Below are positions 21,885-25,325 of a stretch of 25,325 nucleotides of DNA, in pieces. Position 1 is the first letter of the stretch. Each line of letters starts with the position of its first letter. Source of the stretch: CAZUAQ01 sp964618455 (lineage in GTDB: Bacteria > Planctomycetota > Phycisphaerae > UBA1845 > PWPN01); assembly GCA_964618455.1 (NCBI GenBank), contig CAZUAQ010000068.1:1-25325 (forward strand), written 5' to 3'. The notes under the pieces are model-generated. The model searched no databases, was not told the DNA's origin, and saw only the letters and a list, made by a program, of their open reading frames with translations. The translations under genes and the position numbers were made by a program.

Positions 21885-23963
21885 ATGACACAAGCAGGAA
21901 CGTCGAACGCAAGCACGCCGCCTGAGTACATCACGTTTCGGTGTCCGCTGACTGTGGAAGCGGCCGGTGACGGCGGGAAGGCGCTGCCGCGTTTTCAGAT
22001 GGTGGCGTACACCGGCGGCACGATGCGCATCGCCGGGTTTCCGCATCCGGTGGTGGTCGATCTCGAAGGTCTGGCCATCGCCCGGCAGGATCTGCCGGTA
22101 CGTCTCGATCATCAGTCGCGCCAGGGCGTGGGCCACACGCAGCGCGTGGCGATCGAAGCGGGGCGCGTGGTCGCCGAGGGCTGGATCAGTCGCGACACCT
22201 CCTGGGCCCGAGACGTGGCCCGCAGCGCCGGTAACGGGTTTCCGTGGCAGGCGAGTATCGGCGCCGCCGTGGTGGAGTCCGAGTTCATTCCCCACGGCCG
22301 GCGCGTCACCGTGAACGATCAGGAATTCGAAGGGCCGATGCACGTGGTGCGCCGGGCCATCCTCAAGGAAATCTCGTTCGTCGACAGCGGCGCGGATCCG
22401 CACACCAGCGCCCGCATCGCCGCTCAACATCAGGAGACCGAATCCATGGAAGGACACGCCAACACGCCGACGGTAACGCAGGAGACGTCGCATCCGGAGC
22501 CTGCCGATGCCCCGGCGCCCGCAACCGAGGAGCCCACGGCCACGCCGCCCGAAACGCCGCCACAGCCGCCGACACCGGCTTCCACGCCGGAATCGACGTC
22601 CTCGACTCCCGCGCGCATCCATGCGTCGGCGGATGCCGACGACGATGCGGAGGATCCTGTGATCGACATGCGCAAGCGCATGGCCGAGGAGACCCGCCGC
22701 GTGGAAGCGATCCGTCGTCTCTGCGGCGGCAAGCACGCCGACATCGAGGCGAAGGCCATCGAAGAGGGCTGGGACGCTTCGCGGACCGAACTGCAGGTGC
22801 TGCGCGCCGCGCGCCCGCAGGTGCCCGCGGTGCAGACCGCGTCACGGCCGTCGAGTCCGCAGGTCTTCGAAGCAGTGGCCCTGATGGCCGGCGGGATGCC
22901 GAACTCGCGCATCGAGGCGGTGTACGGCGCGCCGATCCTCGAGGCGGCCGACAAGCTGCGCGGTGTCGGCATCCAGGAGTTCTGCGAACTGGCGGGGGGA
23001 CGGCAGCTGCCGCGCTATCGGCGCGATGCCACCGGCTGGCTGCAGGCCGCCTTCAGCACGGCGAGCCTGCCCGGCATTCTCAGCAACATCGCCAACAAGA
23101 TGCTGCTGGAGGGGTACAACTACATCGAGGATGCCTGGCGGCGCATCGCCAAGGTCGCCAGCGTGAACGACTTCAAGGAGCACACCCGCTACCGGATGAC
23201 CGGAAGCTTCCAGTTCGAGCAGGTCGGTCCCGACGGCGAGCTCAAGCACGGCAAGCTCGACGAGATGAAGTTCGGCCAGAAGGCCGACACGCACGGCATC
23301 ATGTTCGCGTTGACGCGCCAGATGATCATCAACGATGACATGGGCGCGTTCACCGACATTCCCCGCCAGATCGGCATGGGCGCCGCCGAGGCGATCGCCG
23401 ATGCGGTCTGGGGCCTGTGGTTGAGCAACCCGGTGCAGGCGGACGGCAACGCCTTCTTCTCCACCCAGCACAAGAACTACGCTGCCGGCGCCGACACGGC
23501 GCTGTCGGTGGACGGTTTGACCGCCGCCGAAGTGCTCTTCGGGAACCAGACCAAGCCCAACGGCAAGCCGCTGGGGATTCCCGCCTCGACGCTGCTGGTC
23601 CCGCCGACGCTGAAGGTCATCGCCGAGATGCTCATGAAGAGCACGCAGCTCAACGAGACCACCACGGCGAACAAGGGCAAGCCGTCGACCAATCCGCACA
23701 CCGGCAAGTACGACGTGGTCAGCTCGGTGTATCTCTCCAACGCGAGCTTCACCGGCGCGTCGAGCAAGGCGTGGTACCTGCTGGCCGATCCGAACCGGCT
23801 GCCGGCGATCGAGATCGCCTTCCTCAACGGCGTGGATCGTCCCACGGTGGAGAAGACCGACGCGGACTTCAACACGCTGGGCATCCAGTTCCGCGGCTTC
23901 ATCGACTTCGGCGTGCGGGAACAGGATTACCGGGGCGCGCAGATGCAGAAGGGCGAAACGTAA
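21885..23963 (+). CDS. Prohead protease/major capsid protein fusion
   Basis: The 692-residue protein has a prohead protease of the S78 type (about residues 35-180), with the likely catalytic His76 (RLDHQ) and Ser124 (WQASIGA). A Pro/Thr/Glu-rich linker (about 190-265) and the Mu gpT-like major capsid domain (about 300-692) follow, with NKMLLEGYNYIEDAWRR, LTRQMIINDD and ending NTLGIQFRGFIDFGVRE. The protease matures the prohead. An in-frame ATG at 22446 with AGGAGA 8 nt upstream could give a separate linker-capsid product, like lambda C and Nu3. The main ATG has only a weak ribosome site. Confidence 0.92.
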   Translation: MTQAGTSNASTPPEYITFRCPLTVEAAGDGGKALPRFQMVAYTGGTMRIAGFPHPVVVDLEGLAIARQDLPVRLDHQSRQGVGHTQRVAIEAGRVVAEGWISRDTSWARDVARSAGNGFPWQASIGAAVVESEFIPHGRRVTVNDQEFEGPMHVVRRAILKEISFVDSGADPHTSARIAAQHQETESMEGHANTPTVTQETSHPEPADAPAPATEEPTATPPETPPQPPTPASTPESTSSTPARIHASADADDDAEDPVIDMRKRMAEETRRVEAIRRLCGGKHADIEAKAIEEGWDASRTELQVLRAARPQVPAVQTASRPSSPQVFEAVALMAGGMPNSRIEAVYGAPILEAADKLRGVGIQEFCELAGGRQLPRYRRDATGWLQAAFSTASLPGILSNIANKMLLEGYNYIEDAWRRIAKVASVNDFKEHTRYRMTGSFQFEQVGPDGELKHGKLDEMKFGQKADTHGIMFALTRQMIINDDMGAFTDIPRQIGMGAAEAIADAVWGLWLSNPVQADGNAFFSTQHKNYAAGADTALSVDGLTAAEVLFGNQTKPNGKPLGIPASTLLVPPTLKVIAEMLMKSTQLNETTTANKGKPSTNPHTGKYDVVSSVYLSNASFTGASSKAWYLLADPNRLPAIEIAFLNGVDRPTVEKTDADFNTLGIQFRGFIDFGVREQDYRGAQMQKGET
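22446..23963 (+). CDS. Possible internal translation product: linker plus capsid domain
   Basis: An in-frame ATG at 22446 (residue 188, start MEGHANTPTVTQ) is preceded by AGGAGA (22432-22437) at ideal distance, far better than the signal at the annotated start of the fusion. It would yield a 505-residue protein made of the disordered, scaffold-like linker and the capsid domain, at higher level than the protease. This matches the logic of phages in which protease and scaffold/capsid share a frame. Confidence 0.5.
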   Translation: MEGHANTPTVTQETSHPEPADAPAPATEEPTATPPETPPQPPTPASTPESTSSTPARIHASADADDDAEDPVIDMRKRMAEETRRVEAIRRLCGGKHADIEAKAIEEGWDASRTELQVLRAARPQVPAVQTASRPSSPQVFEAVALMAGGMPNSRIEAVYGAPILEAADKLRGVGIQEFCELAGGRQLPRYRRDATGWLQAAFSTASLPGILSNIANKMLLEGYNYIEDAWRRIAKVASVNDFKEHTRYRMTGSFQFEQVGPDGELKHGKLDEMKFGQKADTHGIMFALTRQMIINDDMGAFTDIPRQIGMGAAEAIADAVWGLWLSNPVQADGNAFFSTQHKNYAAGADTALSVDGLTAAEVLFGNQTKPNGKPLGIPASTLLVPPTLKVIAEMLMKSTQLNETTTANKGKPSTNPHTGKYDVVSSVYLSNASFTGASSKAWYLLADPNRLPAIEIAFLNGVDRPTVEKTDADFNTLGIQFRGFIDFGVREQDYRGAQMQKGET

Positions 23964-23981
23964 TCGGCCTTCGTGGGCCGA
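23964..23981 (+). repeat. 6-bp hairpin directly after the capsid stop codon
   Basis: TCGGCC-TTCGTG-GGCCGA follows the capsid stop immediately. There is no T run, so it is more likely a message-stabilising or processing structure than a terminator. Confidence 0.4.
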
Positions 23982-24028
23982 CCCCGTGTTGAGACCTCAT
24001 CAGACGCGAGTTCAAGGAGCATTCGTTC

Positions 24029-24370
24029 ATGGCTACCGGACAATACATTCATGACGGCGACGCGATCGACTACATCCCCAGCGCCAATGTCGCCGCGGGC
24101 GACGTGATCGTTCAGGGCGAGCTGGTCGGCATCGCCAAACTCGACATTCCCGCCGACGCCCTGGGCGCCCTGGCGGTCAAGGGCGTCTTCGATCTGCCCA
24201 AGGCCACCGGCGGCGGGACCGCCATCACGGCCGGCAGCGAAGTCTACTGGGATGCGGGCAACACTGTGGCCACCACCGACGCCGCCGCCGGAGTCAACAA
24301 GCTGCTGGGCAAGACGATCCGCACGGCGGCCGATGCCGACGCGACCGTCCGCGTCCGCCTGGATCAATAG
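24029..24370 (+). CDS. DUF2190 capsid decoration/cement-like protein
   Basis: The 113-residue beta-rich protein reads MATGQYIHDGDAIDYIPSANVAAGDVI, then LVGIAKLDIPADALGALAVKGVFDLPK, AGSEVYWDAGN and ends VRVRLDQ. This is the DUF2190 pattern of phage proteins encoded right after the major capsid and thought to decorate or stabilise the head. AAGGAG at 24014-24019 precedes the ATG at 9 nt. Length agrees with the family. Confidence 0.9.
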   Translation: MATGQYIHDGDAIDYIPSANVAAGDVIVQGELVGIAKLDIPADALGALAVKGVFDLPKATGGGTAITAGSEVYWDAGNTVATTDAAAGVNKLLGKTIRTAADADATVRVRLDQ

Positions 24371-24373
24371 GCC

Positions 24374-24727
24374 ATGGGCGATCTGCTTCGCGAGGGATCG
24401 CAGTGGCTCGAGCAGCAGCGCACGACCCACGCGGCTAGTTCGGTCGAATATCGCCGCCCTCCGGACAGCGTCACGGTGCCGGCCACCTTCGGGCGCACGC
24501 GCGTGGAACTGTCCGACGCGTCGGGACTGACGCTCATCTCCAGCGTGTGGGATTTTTTGATTCGGGCGGCGGATCTCGGCCTCGAGCCGGAGCCCGGCGA
24601 TGTGATCGTGGCCGACGGCCACGCGTACGAAGTGATGAATCTCGGCGGTGAGGGATGCTGGCGCTGGAGCGATCCGTACCGGATCACCTACCGGATCCAT
24701 ACGAAGGACATCGGAGCGAACACGTGA
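24374..24727 (+). CDS. Putative head-tail connector protein
   Basis: The 117-residue protein follows the DUF2190 gene by 3 bp. It has a helical start (LREGSQWLEQQRTTHAASSVEY) and then a beta-rich body with WDFLIRAADLGLEPEPGDVIVADG and YEVMNLGGEGCWRWSDP, like small head-closure and head-tail joining proteins. I do not recognise a named domain. The stop codon overlaps the GTG of the next gene. Confidence 0.7.
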   Translation: MGDLLREGSQWLEQQRTTHAASSVEYRRPPDSVTVPATFGRTRVELSDASGLTLISSVWDFLIRAADLGLEPEPGDVIVADGHAYEVMNLGGEGCWRWSDPYRITYRIHTKDIGANT

Positions 24728-24960
24728 GCGAAGGTGACGTCGAGTACCAACGGGTGGGCCAGGATGAGCTGGCATTGATCCATGCCAAGCTCGATCGGCT
24801 CGACGAGGCGATTCGCGGCAACGGCAAGCCGGGTCTTCAGCTGCGCCTGGATCGGCTCGAAGCGGCGGAGCGCTCCCGGGCCAAGCTGACCTGGATCATC
24901 GTCGGCGCCGTCGCCACCTTCGCGGTGACCGCCATCTGGCAGCAGGTGATGGGAGGATGA
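24724..24960 (+). CDS. Small coiled-coil membrane protein, holin-accessory-like
   Basis: The GTG start overlaps the previous stop (GTGA). The 78-residue protein has a coiled-coil-like part (DELALIHAKLDRLDEAIR and LQLRLDRLEAAERSR) and one membrane segment at the C-terminus (LTWIIVGAVATFAVTAIW). This is the layout of XhlA-type hemolysin proteins and small phage membrane proteins. A role in lysis is possible but its place in the head-tail cluster is unusual. Confidence 0.75.
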   Translation: MSEGDVEYQRVGQDELALIHAKLDRLDEAIRGNGKPGLQLRLDRLEAAERSRAKLTWIIVGAVATFAVTAIWQQVMGG

Positions 24961-24961
24961 G

Positions 24962-25325
24962 ATGGCCCTGGTGATCGATCTCGCCGACGCCCTGGTCGCC
25001 GAACTGCAGAACGGCACGTTCAGTGAAGCGATCGTGCCGGTGCGGCGCGTGCTGCCCGAACACGAGCTCTCCGAGCTGACGACACTGCGCGTGACGGTGG
25101 TGCCCAGGCAGCTGCAGATGCAGACCGTGTCCCGCGCGCTGACGCAGCGGGAGGTGGCCATCGACATAGGCCTTCAGAAGAAGCTGGGCAAGGATCTCGA
25201 CACCGAGGTCGCAACGTTGTGCACGCTGGTCGAGGAGATTCAGGAGTATCTGCAACGTCGACCGCTTCAGGCGGTGCCGCAGGCGGTGTGGGTGCGTTCG
25301 GCGAACGATCCGATCTACGCCCCCG
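24962..25325 (+). CDS. Putative tail-completion protein, C-terminus beyond the window
   Basis: The frame starts at ATG 24962, after GGAGG at 24952-24956, and is open to the end of the window (121 codons visible). It reads MALVIDLADALVAELQNGTFS, then PEHELSELTTLRVTVVPRQLQ, and QREVAIDIGLQKKLG, ending with a helix and VWVRSANDPIYAP. The alternating strands and helices and the position after head-tail genes fit a tail terminator or minor structural protein. Incomplete at the right edge. Confidence 0.75.
   Translation, partial: MALVIDLADALVAELQNGTFSEAIVPVRRVLPEHELSELTTLRVTVVPRQLQMQTVSRALTQREVAIDIGLQKKLGKDLDTEVATLCTLVEEIQEYLQRRPLQAVPQAVWVRSANDPIYAP

Noticed and set aside
1..25325. CRISPR repeat array
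   Set aside because: No regularly spaced repeats of 25-40 bp are seen; the ATGACAC(A/G)T cluster is short, irregular and in both orientations.

Overview
The window is high-GC bacterial DNA. It joins the edge of a CRISPR-Cas adaptation module (left, minus strand) to about 21 kb of a tailed bacteriophage or prophage genome (mostly plus strand). I suspect a Planctomycetota or similar environmental host, because the Cas4-Cas1 fusion and several small phage families (DUF6900-like, HARE-HTH, the pre-portal peptide) are ones I associate with such genomes. This is inference from memory, not a database result. No integrase, tRNA, rRNA or CRISPR repeat array is visible.

Layout. Positions 1-1928 (minus) hold the N-terminal part of Cas2 and a complete Cas4-Cas1 fusion of the kind seen in type I-G (formerly I-U) systems. 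No interference genes are in view. Head-to-head with it, 2176-4318 (plus) is a two-gene operon of uncharacterised proteins, the second with a Cys-rich N-terminus. From 4319-4535, a non-coding stretch with inverted repeats, the phage part begins. It contains a sigma-70-like factor (4536-5117), a conserved 98-aa protein, and a compact replication-recombination operon (5554-12947). That operon encodes a Cas4/RecB-like Fe-S nuclease, a Sak4-like RecA ATPase, a DUF669 protein, an ERCC4 nuclease, a RecD2-like helicase and an AEP primase fused to a D5/SF3 helicase.

The operon ends in a 440-bp non-coding region with about nine copies of ATGACAC(A/G)T in both orientations, a good candidate origin or control region. 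A ParB-like/DNA methyltransferase fusion follows (13388-14728). Next is a four-gene minus-strand cassette (14823-16511) with two winged-helix proteins and two small conserved proteins. The late region starts at 16690: small terminase, lambda-gpA-type large terminase interrupted by a class 3 mini-intein exactly in the P-loop, Zn-ribbon protein, pre-portal peptide, lambda-type portal, a minus-strand insertion gene with its own promoter-like region, a prohead-protease/major-capsid fusion with an internal start, DUF2190 protein, head-tail protein, a small membrane protein and the start of a tail-completion-like gene.

How it works together: the sigma-like factor could direct phage transcription (a 16-nt motif recurs in two non-coding gaps). 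The recombination-primase operon would replicate the genome from or through the repeat region. The methyltransferase may protect the DNA. The terminase must be spliced at the protein level before it can hydrolyse ATP and package DNA. The most novel points are the P-loop class 3 intein, the repeat region, the divergent cas/unknown-pair junction at the phage edge, and the inserted gene between portal and capsid.
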